In this document: positions 46,907 through 54,460 of the stretch, one piece after another | How positions within the stretch are numbered: position 1 is the first letter of the stretch | How the letters are laid out: each line of letters opens with the position of its first letter | From: an uncultured Clostridia bacterium | Lineage (GTDB): Bacteria > Bacillota > Clostridia > Lachnospirales > CAG-274 | Reading direction: 5' to 3' | Assembly: GCA_947632615.1 (NCBI GenBank) | Contig: CANRPW010000004.1 | Location: forward strand, 55,776-119,775 | DNA length: 64,000 nucleotides | Made by a program: the position numbers and the translations under genes | The notes under the pieces: generated by a model | Seen by the model: only the letters and a program-made list of their open reading frames with translations | The model's database searches: none | What the model was told of the DNA's origin: nothing

Positions 46907-47872
46907 TTATATCTCACAGTCATCAAAGCAATACTCATAAGCATATTCCGTCAACTCATTGTAGAGCATTTCTTCTATCTCAGAGTAGCTGTAGCCATCT
47001 TCCAGAAGCTCTATTACTGTGTCTTCTTCAATTCCTATGGATTTTGCATAGCTCATAAGGTTTTCTAAATATTCTTCTTCAAGGCTACAGAAGGATTCTG
47101 AATTATATTTTTTGCCGTAATCGTAATTACTGTATGGTAAGTAAGAACTTACATAAATACTTCTGAATCTGAAAAAATCCTTTTCTGTATTTCCGTCAGG
47201 AGTTATTTTTATAATGTCACCATCATCAATTTTTACCCAAGAAAAGCTTTTAAGGAGCTTCATATTCAGCTTTTTTACTGCTGAGAATAGTATGTCCTTT
47301 GTTGAGGCATACATATAGAAGCCATTGAACTGTACCAAAGCTATTGGATTATCGCCTTTTATTATGTAAAGCTCATTGTCCTTACTGAGAATAGTAAAAC
47401 AGAAAGAACCCTCAACCTTTTCCGCCATATATCTTATGGAATCAAAGGAGAGGGCTTTCTTTTTCTCTATGAGCTGGACTGCTATGTATGAGTCTGTTTC
47501 TATATATGTCTGGGGGATTTTTTCAGACTTTCTCAGCTTCTTGTCATTATAAAGAATACCATTATGGGCTAATGCGAAGCCAAGCTTTTCCGACTTGAAG
47601 GGGTGATTGTTGTAGTTGTAGGCTTCATTTCCCTGTGTAGTCATTCTGGTGTGTCCCATAATTATTGAGGGGTTGCCTGTGAGTTTAAATTTCATTTTAT
47701 GAGCAGGGAGAGGCCTTTTCTGTATCTTCATACTTCCGTTTTCTATATAGGCAATGCCTGTAGCGTCTGTTCCTCTTACTTCACATTCTTTTGACAATAC
47801 CTTAAGTATTCTGTTTTTTGCTCTTGGTGACAAGCAGTTGTCATAATCAATTATTCCGAATAAACAGCACAT
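46907..47872 (-). CDS. Class II glutamine amidotransferase
   Basis: N-terminal nucleophile hydrolase: MCCLFGIIDYD exposes Cys2 after removal of Met. GHTRMTTQGNEAYNYNNHPF is the family's glutamine-binding motif, LAHNGILYND the next, and TDSYIAVQLIEK and GSFCFTILSKDNELYIIKG complete the fold. It frees ammonia from glutamine for a partner enzyme. No synthase domain is attached; the last 90 residues are an acidic, Tyr-rich helical tail (EEEYLENLMSYAKSIGIEED). The adjacent amidoligase, four bases upstream in the same operon, is the natural recipient. Start ATG follows AAGGAGG inside the previous gene's end. Confidence 0.88.
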   Translation of the reverse strand: MCCLFGIIDYDNCLSPRAKNRILKVLSKECEVRGTDATGIAYIENGSMKIQKRPLPAHKMKFKLTGNPSIIMGHTRMTTQGNEAYNYNNHPFKSEKLGFALAHNGILYNDKKLRKSEKIPQTYIETDSYIAVQLIEKKKALSFDSIRYMAEKVEGSFCFTILSKDNELYIIKGDNPIALVQFNGFYMYASTKDILFSAVKKLNMKLLKSFSWVKIDDGDIIKITPDGNTEKDFFRFRSIYVSSYLPYSNYDYGKKYNSESFCSLEEEYLENLMSYAKSIGIEEDTVIELLEDGYSYSEIEEMLYNELTEYAYEYCFDDCEI

Positions 47873-47876
47873 AATA

Positions 47877-48974
47877 TTAATCCTCCTTTGTGTATATATG
47901 TCTTTCCTTCAGATATGTAATAAGCTCCTTATTCTTTTCAGTATCAAGCCTGTTTAAGAAGCTTGTCCAATCAAGCTCTGACATTTCTTCATCAGAAAGT
48001 AAAACAGCCACATTGCAGATTTCATTTACAAGCTGCAGTGTGGCTATAAAGGTGTTGTATTTGAGGGTTCCTCTGAAAAGACGAAATTCTATGGTTTCTC
48101 TGTTTGTAAGGTTGATACATCTGTATCTTCCGAAATAGTTTTTCTTGATGTGATCCTTTATAATATGAGGCTTTTGCTGTATGCCATACCTTGCTGCCCA
48201 TCTTGACATCTGGGCTTCGGTACGTCTTGAAAAGCTGAGCATTTTATCCCAGTTATGCTCCACAAAGTAGAGTATTCTTGCAATGGTGGATTCCTGCTTT
48301 TCATAATCTTCTCCAAGGGAGCTTCTGTTTACATGACAGTGCAGACCGCAAGTGCCTGCCTGATGGCTTTTGTAGCCCATAGAAATAAGCTCATTAAGTA
48401 TTGTCCTCCACGACATCTGATTTAAGTGATAATCAAGTGTCATTGGATGACTTACAATTTCAAAGCCATCATCAAGGCTTCCGTCTGTTTTGATATATAT
48501 ATTGTCCTCAAAATCATAGTTGGCTATGTCAAGTATTTCTTCGGCGTTTTCTTCACTCTGACCGCCCCTGTCGACTTCAAGCTCAACCCCTATAAACCTT
48601 TCCCCCTGACCTTTGAAAACAGGATCAGGCTTGTAGCAATAGTCGTGAATAATATCATCATTTTGTTCGCTGCGATTTCTGTAATAGCAGTCCTCACAGT
48701 AGGGAATATCGTCCAAATAATAGACATATTCATTTCTTATAATAGCTCCGCAGTCCTCACATATGTTGTAATAATTATCGCAGCAGTCCCTGCATATAAT
48801 TTGATTCCTGTCGGAATAGCTGTCTTCCCTGACACCAATCTCTCCGCAGTGGTCACATACAAAAAACAGCTCATCATAGCAGTCCTCGCAGTAATGCTCT
48901 CCGTTGAACACATATGCTGAACTTTCACTAAGCTCACAGCCGCAGACTGCACATACTAATTTTTCTTCCTTCAT
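47877..48974 (-). CDS. Amidoligase-family protein with N-terminal zinc ribbons
   Basis: Residues 5-108 contain paired Cys motifs at four places (CAVCG, CEDCYDELFFVCDHCG, CRDCC and CEDCG, CEDCYYR), a LIM-like series of zinc ribbons. From about 125 the amidoligase (COOH-NH2 ligase, glutamine-synthetase fold) begins: GVELEVDRGG is the first metal-binding strand, then YIKTDGSLDDGFEIVSHPMT, GTCGLHCHVNRSSL with the conserved His, and YNTFIATLQLVN following FRLFRGTLK. Such enzymes form amide or peptide bonds on metabolites or proteins using ATP. The ribbons may recognise a protein or nucleic acid target. Its ATG touches the recombinase stop with no spacer. Confidence 0.88.
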   Translation of the reverse strand: MKEEKLVCAVCGCELSESSAYVFNGEHYCEDCYDELFFVCDHCGEIGVREDSYSDRNQIICRDCCDNYYNICEDCGAIIRNEYVYYLDDIPYCEDCYYRNRSEQNDDIIHDYCYKPDPVFKGQGERFIGVELEVDRGGQSEENAEEILDIANYDFEDNIYIKTDGSLDDGFEIVSHPMTLDYHLNQMSWRTILNELISMGYKSHQAGTCGLHCHVNRSSLGEDYEKQESTIARILYFVEHNWDKMLSFSRRTEAQMSRWAARYGIQQKPHIIKDHIKKNYFGRYRCINLTNRETIEFRLFRGTLKYNTFIATLQLVNEICNVAVLLSDEEMSELDWTSFLNRLDTEKNKELITYLKERHIYTKED

Positions 48975-49586
48975 TTAAAATTCCTCCTTATAATTTTTGA
49001 TAAGCTTATAAAAGGTAGTCTTTTTAAGACCTGTTTTTCTCATAAAATCCCTTGATGTTATATCCCCATTTTCCCAGAGAATGTAAAAGCTGCTCCAGTT
49101 TTTAGGATATTGCGCAGGGAACCTCCCTAAATGCTTTCCTTTGACCTTAGCTGCATCTATACCCTCCCTTTGCCTCTTTCTTATAGTAAGCCTCTCCTGC
49201 TCCGCTATTGAGCTTAAAACCTCAATAAGAATATTGTTTATCATATCAAATATCCAACTCTGCTCCTTTGGAAGCTCTATAAGTGTAGTGGGTAAATCAA
49301 GAACCTTGAGCCTTATTCCATTTGCCTTGAAATACTCCAGTTCCTTTTTGATGTCCTCCTTGTTCCTTGACAGCCTTTCAAGGCTTTTGATAACAAGAGT
49401 ATCTCCCTTCCTGAGAATGGTTGTTTTAAGAGCCTGATAGCCCGCTCTGTCAAGATTTTTTCCGCTTGCCTTGTCAGTAATAATGTCTCTTGACATTGCT
49501 CCTAACTTTTCAAACTCAGCAAGCTGTCTGTCAAGGTTCTGCTCTGTGGACGATACTCTTGCATAGTAATAGGTTCTGCTTTCCAA
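48975..49586 (-). CDS. Small serine recombinase (resolvase/invertase type)
   Basis: TYYYARVSSTEQNLDRQL holds the catalytic Ser (residue 13 area) and first Arg; IITDKASGKNLDRAGY and VIKSLERLSRNKED complete the active site, and the C-terminal helix-turn-helix is ITSRDFMRKTGLKKTTFYKL. 203 aa is typical of Tn3-type resolvases. The start is TTG at 49,586, after AAGGAGG. Upstream lies a set of TTTACG repeats, likely its binding sites or operator. It heads the amidoligase operon and may keep that unit mobile or control plasmid/element resolution. Confidence 0.92.
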   Translation of the reverse strand: MESRTYYYARVSSTEQNLDRQLAEFEKLGAMSRDIITDKASGKNLDRAGYQALKTTILRKGDTLVIKSLERLSRNKEDIKKELEYFKANGIRLKVLDLPTTLIELPKEQSWIFDMINNILIEVLSSIAEQERLTIRKRQREGIDAAKVKGKHLGRFPAQYPKNWSSFYILWENGDITSRDFMRKTGLKKTTFYKLIKNYKEEF

Positions 49587-49599
49587 TAAAATCCCTCCT

Positions 49600-49711
49600 T
49601 CCGTAAAGGTCTGAGCATTTTACGAACATATCCGCTTAATAAATTTGGTACTTTACGAACACTTTTTAAGGCTGATTTTCATTGCCCGTAAAGGTTTACC
49701 TTTCCGAACAC
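49600..49711. promoter_or_regulatory. Cluster of TTTACG repeats upstream of the recombinase
   Basis: TTTACGAACA occurs at 49,619-49,628 and 49,652-49,661, with a variant TTTCCGAACA at 49,701-49,710. CCGTAAAGGT occurs at 49,601-49,610 and 49,686-49,695; the second forms an imperfect palindrome with the following ACCTTTCCG. This fits a recombination site (res-like) or operator array. Confidence 0.55.
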
Positions 49712-49727
49712 CTCCTTTTTCACACGA

Positions 49728-49754
49728 CAAAAAGCCCGGCTTGAAAGCCGGGCA
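49728..49754 (-). terminator. Terminator of the excisionase-like gene
   Basis: On the minus strand GCCCGGC, six-base loop, GCCGGGC is followed by a T run (49,733-49,729). Confidence 0.85.
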
Positions 49755-49837
49755 TAACTATTATGTTCCTATGTTCCTAATAGACATTATCAGGTATATC
49801 CTGATATATGCACTTATATAATATGCAAGTAATAAAT

Positions 49838-50074
49838 TTAATATTTACATGAGGGTATAATACAACCGACAGAAAAGGAGGGGCTTACGCTCCCCCCAAA
49901 AGATTTTTTTCGGATATATTCTGCCAAGGCAAGCTTGGTTATCCTCCAGTTTTTACCGGATTTGTAGCCAATAAGCTGCTTTGTATTCAGCAGCTGATAT
50001 AAGGTATTTTTACCAATCAAAAGAATTTCACAAACCTCTGCAGGCTTTAAGATTTCATTATAATCGTCTAACAT
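49838..50074 (-). CDS. Excisionase/MerR-like helix-turn-helix protein
   Basis: 78 residues: ILKPAEVCEILLIGKNTLYQ, then YKSGKNWRITKLALAEYI, the helix-turn-helix and wing of the excisionase family (HTH_17). Such proteins bend DNA for integrase-directed excision or act as small repressors. The last 18 residues (FGGSVSPSFSVGCIIPSC) are an unusual tail. It is separated from the real int/xis pair by 2 kb, so a regulatory role is equally likely. A terminator follows at 49,728-49,754. Confidence 0.78.
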   Translation of the reverse strand: MLDDYNEILKPAEVCEILLIGKNTLYQLLNTKQLIGYKSGKNWRITKLALAEYIRKKSFGGSVSPSFSVGCIIPSCKY

Positions 50075-50178
50075 TTATTAGCCCCCTTTTTAAGTCTATT
50101 ACTTAAATGTTGATATATATAAAAAACATAGTCCACTTATGTAAACTATGTCGTTTATGTGTTTTTATAAATTACAGA

Positions 50179-51072
50179 TTAATCCTTAAGCATATTCAGA
50201 TAGGTATCTAATCTTGCATTTATATAGCCTGCAAAGAGCGCTTCCATTGATGAAATACTGTGTTTTATGTGATAATCATCGAAAGCGTTATAATAGGCTA
50301 TTCTGTCTGTAAATTTAATGTCAATAGGGGGATAGCCTGCTTTCATGAGTTCGAGATTTACAAGAAGCCTGCCTGTCCTGCCGTTGCCGTCAATGAAAGG
50401 GTGGATGCTTTCAAATTCAAGGTGGAAACGAGCCAGTTTTGTTATTGTGTGTTCAGTACTTTCGGAATAATCCTGAAGCAGTTGTTCCATTCTGGGCGCA
50501 ATAAGATAGGGCTGTACAGGTTCATTATGTGCGCCCATAATACGAACAGGGACTCTGCGGTATACGCCACGGTCATCCTTTTTGTCCGCAAGTACAAGGT
50601 AATGTATCTGTTTTATAATGCTTTCACTTAGCGCTGCGTTATCCTTTACAAGACTGCTTACAAAGTCAAAAGCCTCCTTGTGACCTACAGCCTCCATATG
50701 ATCCTTCAGCGGCTTTTTGTCAATTGTAAGGCCCTTTAAAACCATATCCGTTTCCCGAAGTGTAAGAGAATTGCCCTCTATTGCATTTGAATTATAGGTA
50801 TACTCTACGGCAAATTCTTCATTCAGCCGTGAGATCTCCCCTTCGGTAAGAGGTCTTTTTTTATCAAGCTCTGATTTTTTACGATCAATTTGCAGCAGGA
50901 GACTTTCTTTCGATTTATAGCGTCCATCTGCAGGCTTTGACGTATCTGCAGGAATTTTCCAACTCCGTCCGTCCCGATATGCTCCGGGAATTTTTCCTTC
51001 GGCGCAAAGCGTTCTTATTCTTCTGTCAGAAATTCCCCATTTTTCAGAAGCCTGCCTGATTGTTATAAACAT
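50179..51072 (-). CDS. Fic-domain protein with N-terminal helix-turn-helix
   Basis: Fic proteins usually transfer AMP to a target hydroxyl. The core motif HPFIDGNGRTGR (about 219-230) is intact, including catalytic His and the anion-hole Gly-Asn-Gly. SNAIEGN (95-101) is the autoinhibitory helix motif that keeps class II Fic proteins off. Residues 1-45 are a helix-turn-helix (ITIRQASEKWGISDRRIRTL, then GRSWKIP), as found in Fic proteins that may autoregulate. 297 aa is normal. It sits alone between excisionase-like and relaxase genes and may be a stability or defence cargo. A ribosome site (GGAGGGATGG) overlaps the start region. Confidence 0.9.
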   Translation of the reverse strand: MFITIRQASEKWGISDRRIRTLCAEGKIPGAYRDGRSWKIPADTSKPADGRYKSKESLLLQIDRKKSELDKKRPLTEGEISRLNEEFAVEYTYNSNAIEGNSLTLRETDMVLKGLTIDKKPLKDHMEAVGHKEAFDFVSSLVKDNAALSESIIKQIHYLVLADKKDDRGVYRRVPVRIMGAHNEPVQPYLIAPRMEQLLQDYSESTEHTITKLARFHLEFESIHPFIDGNGRTGRLLVNLELMKAGYPPIDIKFTDRIAYYNAFDDYHIKHSISSMEALFAGYINARLDTYLNMLKD

Positions 51073-51174
51073 AAACCATCCCTCCGATCATATACATTAT
51101 ACCATTATATCGGAATAATATCAACAATATCGGAATAAAACAAACCCATTTATCGGAACAATACTTATATTATT

Positions 51175-51684
51175 TTACAGACTATACATAAACGGACCGG
51201 GATACACACCATGTTCAATATAAGCCACATTAAATATATCAATGTAATATTGTTTAAGATTGGAAACGGTCTTGCTATATTCATTTCCGTTTAAATAGTT
51301 TACAGAATTTATAACAAAATGAATATGCTTATCTGTTTTATCTGTATGAACCGCATATACAACCTGAAATTCCTTTCCTATTGTATTTGCTGTTTTATCC
51401 GCTATTTCTTTAATAACCAATCCTTCACAAATATCAAATAACTTTGGAAAAGATACTATAAGATGAACAATCTTCTCGTCAGGTTTTCTTTTATATAGTT
51501 TCTGAATTGCTCTGAACTGATTTGACATATAGGGAATACAGGTTCTCACAACACCTACGCACCCTGTAAGTTCAGGTCTTGTTTTATTACAGTCAAGAAT
51601 ATACTCAAATACCCTTGTTATTACATCTTTACCATTTTTAGTTTCATCGCCATATGTATTGCATGAATATTTTAATATAGCCAC
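51175..51684 (-). CDS. Relaxase N-terminal domain (mobilization protein), short
   Basis: YAVHTDKTDKHIHFVINSVN carries the paired His of the HUH relaxase metal site; MAILKYSCN contains a Tyr candidate for DNA nicking, and LTGCVGVVRTC, QFRAIQKLYKRKP, VHLIVSFPKLFD follow the MobA/VirD2-type pattern. At 169 aa only the nickase domain is present; relaxases usually have 300 or more. It ends with PGPFMYSL, so either a minimal form or a truncated one. With the RHH gene 36 bases upstream it forms a mobilization pair. Confidence 0.8.
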   Translation of the reverse strand: MAILKYSCNTYGDETKNGKDVITRVFEYILDCNKTRPELTGCVGVVRTCIPYMSNQFRAIQKLYKRKPDEKIVHLIVSFPKLFDICEGLVIKEIADKTANTIGKEFQVVYAVHTDKTDKHIHFVINSVNYLNGNEYSKTVSNLKQYYIDIFNVAYIEHGVYPGPFMYSL

Positions 51685-51720
51685 AATTTTTCTCCTTTTC
51701 GTTTTAACTGTTAAATGACG

Positions 51721-52002
51721 TTATTTACTACTTATTTCATTACAAAATTTACACAAAACCTCCTTTATTTCTTTTCTTGTACCATTATCAGAGAAATAAA
51801 TATTGTTTACCGCATCGGAGAGATTTATAATAGCCTTAGCCAGACTGTTATTTTCTATAAGGTCGTTTTCATTGCCTGCCAAAGTATTTTCTATGGATCT
51901 GCATACAAATGCAGATAAAGTTATATTCATTTTGTCAGCAGCTTCCTTCGCTTTGGATTTTACTTCATCTGATATTCTTATACTTAATACTTTTCTTTTC
52001 AT
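51721..52002 (-). CDS. Ribbon-helix-helix mobilization accessory protein
   Basis: MKRKVLSIRISDEVKSKAKE, then ADKMNITLSAFVCRSIENTL is a ribbon-helix-helix DNA-binding domain. The rest is helical (DAVNNIYFSDN). Such proteins bind the transfer origin and help the relaxase. It is directly upstream of the relaxase. Bases 52,003-52,225 show no gene; the transfer origin may be there. Confidence 0.8.
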   Translation of the reverse strand: MKRKVLSIRISDEVKSKAKEAADKMNITLSAFVCRSIENTLAGNENDLIENNSLAKAIINLSDAVNNIYFSDNGTRKEIKEVLCKFCNEISSK

Positions 52003-52225
52003 TTTTAACCTCCTAATCTATAATGTGAATATAATTTTACTTATATGATTAATGATTAAAATATTTAATATCTTTATAAGATTATTATCAAATCATTATT
52101 AGTTTATTTTTATATAGATATCAGCAATCACCATTATTTTACAATCTTCTGGCAAGCAGAATTTTGTATTACATTCTGCTGTATTTCTTTGTTATTATTA
52201 TTTATTTTTTTACAACTGCTAATGT

Positions 52226-53392
52226 CTACCGATTAAAATTATTATTGATAGCCTTGTCCAATCTGTCCATAGCTTCCGCTCTGACTGCATTAGCCGAATG
52301 TAAGTATATCTGACTTGTAACATTCGAGCTGCTGTGACCCAGTATTCTGGATACAGTTTCAACATCTGTTCCGGAATTAAGCAAAAGTGTAGCCGCCGTA
52401 TGTCTGAGACCATGAAAGGTTATATACTTGAGATTATTTCTTTTGATAAATCTTCTGAACCATACAGATATAGAATCAGGATGCAGCGTGCCGCCAAAAT
52501 CATTTGTAAACACAAAGTCGGAACCTTCCCATTTATTCAGCAAAAAATTTCTTATTTCATCCTGCCATTCCTTATACTTTTTCAGAAGCTCGCACATAGT
52601 TTCACTCATAGCTATAATTCTGTTAGTTCTGACTGTCTTGGTGTCCTTATTCACCCTGCCATAGCCTGACGCATAAATCGCAGCCTTATTTACATAAATG
52701 ACCTTTTTTTCAAAATCTATATCCTCCCATTTAAGAGCCAATATTTCACTTCTTCTCATACCTGTATAAACGGCAAGCATTGTCATCGTTTTAGGTCTTA
52801 TGTGTTCCTTCTCAAGAGCTTCAATAAGAATCCTTACTTCTTCCACAGAGTAAAACTCAACCTCCTTTTTTACAACCTTAGGCGGTTTTATATGTAAAGC
52901 AGGATTAATTCCTATGATCTGCCATTCTATTGCCTTATTGTAAACAGAACTTATAAGTCTGTGAATATGCTGTATAGTTTTGGCGGAATATCCTCCCGGC
53001 TTGCCGTCTTTTCTTGCCCCGTCCTTACTCAGGCTTTTATATAAATCAAGAAGTGTAACCGGCTTTATATCTGTAAGCTTCATATCTCCGATCGCAGGCA
53101 ATATGTTTATACGAAGAAGATCCTTGTATCGTACATATGTTTTGACTTCCAGATTTGTTTCGGCATAGTTTTTGTCCCAAATGTCAACAAAATTTCTGAA
53201 TTTCATGTTACTGTCAGCTGTTATATTGTTGCTTTCAACTTCAGCCACAAACAATGCAAGCTTTTTTCTGGCCTCCCTTTCGCTCTTTGCCTGAACAGTC
53301 TTTCTTATGTATTTTCTTGTTCCGTCAGACTTAAAACCGCTTGAAACAGTAAGCCTGTATTTGTCTTTACCTCGCTTTTCTATGCCGCCCAT
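52226..53392 (-). CDS. int: Tyrosine integrase
   Basis: Arm-binding N-terminus (IEKRGKDKYRLTVSSGF), SAM-like core-binding domain (FRNFVDIWDKNYAETNLEVK), then the catalytic domain: YTGMRRSEILALKWEDIDF (Arg I), TFHGLRHTAATLLLNSGTDV (His-x-x-Arg), ILGHSSSNVTSQIYLH (His/Trp position and nucleophile Tyr). 388 aa is typical of Tn916/ICE integrases. The start at 53,392 has AAAGGGGA upstream; ATG 53,458, overlapping xis, is possible but would read through a hairpin. The target is most likely the tRNA-Met 3' end seen at 57,079-57,120. Confidence 0.93.
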   Translation of the reverse strand: MGGIEKRGKDKYRLTVSSGFKSDGTRKYIRKTVQAKSEREARKKLALFVAEVESNNITADSNMKFRNFVDIWDKNYAETNLEVKTYVRYKDLLRINILPAIGDMKLTDIKPVTLLDLYKSLSKDGARKDGKPGGYSAKTIQHIHRLISSVYNKAIEWQIIGINPALHIKPPKVVKKEVEFYSVEEVRILIEALEKEHIRPKTMTMLAVYTGMRRSEILALKWEDIDFEKKVIYVNKAAIYASGYGRVNKDTKTVRTNRIIAMSETMCELLKKYKEWQDEIRNFLLNKWEGSDFVFTNDFGGTLHPDSISVWFRRFIKRNNLKYITFHGLRHTAATLLLNSGTDVETVSRILGHSSSNVTSQIYLHSANAVRAEAMDRLDKAINNNFNR

Positions 53393-53420
53393 ATAAAAGT
53401 CCCCTTTCTTTTTTGCAATA

Positions 53421-53446
53421 AAAAAGGCCCTCAAAGAGAGCCTTTT
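53421..53446 (-). terminator. Hairpin between xis and int
   Basis: On the minus strand AAAAGGCTCTC and GAGGGCCTTTTT (one mismatch) form a stem followed by T's, directly ahead of the integrase start. It can act as an intrinsic attenuator that lowers integrase relative to excisionase. Confidence 0.55.
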
Positions 53447-53454
53447 ACGTAAAC

Positions 53455-53667
53455 TCATATAACAGATGAGGCTTCAAGTTCTGCAATAAACTTTTTAAGA
53501 CTTGAAAGTCTGAACAGTACTCTTCTGCCATAACGTATATGAGGTATTTTTTTGCGCCTTACCATATCCATAAGATGGCCATATTTAATGTGCATAAACT
53601 CCGCTGCCTCATAAGCACTTAAAAAAATATTTTCCAAATCTGTCGTATTGTTATTCATAACAAACAC
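53455..53667 (-). CDS. xis: Excisionase
   Basis: 70 residues with the winged helix pattern LSAYEAAEFMHIKYGHLMDM, then KKIPHIRYGRRVLFRLSSLK. Located immediately upstream of the integrase, the usual int/xis pairing of ICEs and IMEs. GGAGG lies eight to nine bases ahead of the ATG. Its stop overlaps an ATG that begins the longer integrase frame. Confidence 0.88.
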   Translation of the reverse strand: MFVMNNNTTDLENIFLSAYEAAEFMHIKYGHLMDMVRRKKIPHIRYGRRVLFRLSSLKKFIAELEASSVI

Positions 53668-54460
53668 CTCCGTATATTTTTTATTTATAAATCAGTTAAG
53701 ACCCGTGTAAAAACTTATAAAAACAAACAACGTCAGCAGTCTCAATAAATAATATATAATCATATAATTCAATCTTTTCAAATATATTTACTTAAAGCTT
53801 CATTACATAAAAAAACCGAGACTTTATATATAAAGCCCCTGTGGGAGAGTACAGACTATAAATTAAAAAGCTAAGTCCTGCTTTCTTGGAAAACTTATAT
53901 TCTTGCAGAATCTTATATGTTATATGGCTTGTAATTTTTTATTTTTACTGTAATACATAAAGCAAATCGGTTGTCCTATAATCCACCAAATAAAGCTCTA
54001 TATACTGTACATATGCTCAAAATGCCTGTATATTTGCCTGTAAAATCATTTCTTGTACGGTTAAATGACATTTACGTAAATTTATTTAACAATAGTAATT
54101 TGTTACACAGAACGATTTCAAAAGACAAATCTATACTATAAAAAATAATCTCCATAAAACCCTGTGTATTACAAAGCTTTATGAATATTATTTTTTATCA
54201 TTTTATAATATGAAGCCTTTCCTTCGTCTCAAATTCTAATTTTTATATTCCAAGTTTATTATGTAATAGGAATTGCATTTTCTATAATATGATATATAAT
54301 AAATATAATGGTAGTTTTCAATAACCATTATATTTAGACCAATATACTTATAAATCTCGAAAATACCTGTATATTTGCCGGTAAAATTTGTTTAACACAT
54401 AAACTTGATATATATCTTTACCAATCGTTATTGACATAATACAAAGGAGGAGCAAAAATA
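53668..54460. other. Long non-coding region of the mobile element
   Basis: Nearly 800 bases, AT-rich, without a supported gene. It carries two 25-base direct repeats (see next entry). Regions like this next to int/xis hold arm-type integrase sites, promoters or replication origins. Confidence 0.6.
54022..54387 (+). repeat. Pair of 25-base direct repeats
   Basis: CCTGTATATTTGCC is the shared core. 54,022-54,046 and 54,363-54,387 agree at 23 of 25 positions and lie 341 bases apart, in the same orientation. Confidence 0.65.

Noticed and set aside
51175..53667. A complete conjugative element
   Set aside because: Relaxase, RHH protein, integrase and excisionase are present, but no coupling protein or type IV secretion genes; at most a mobilizable element.
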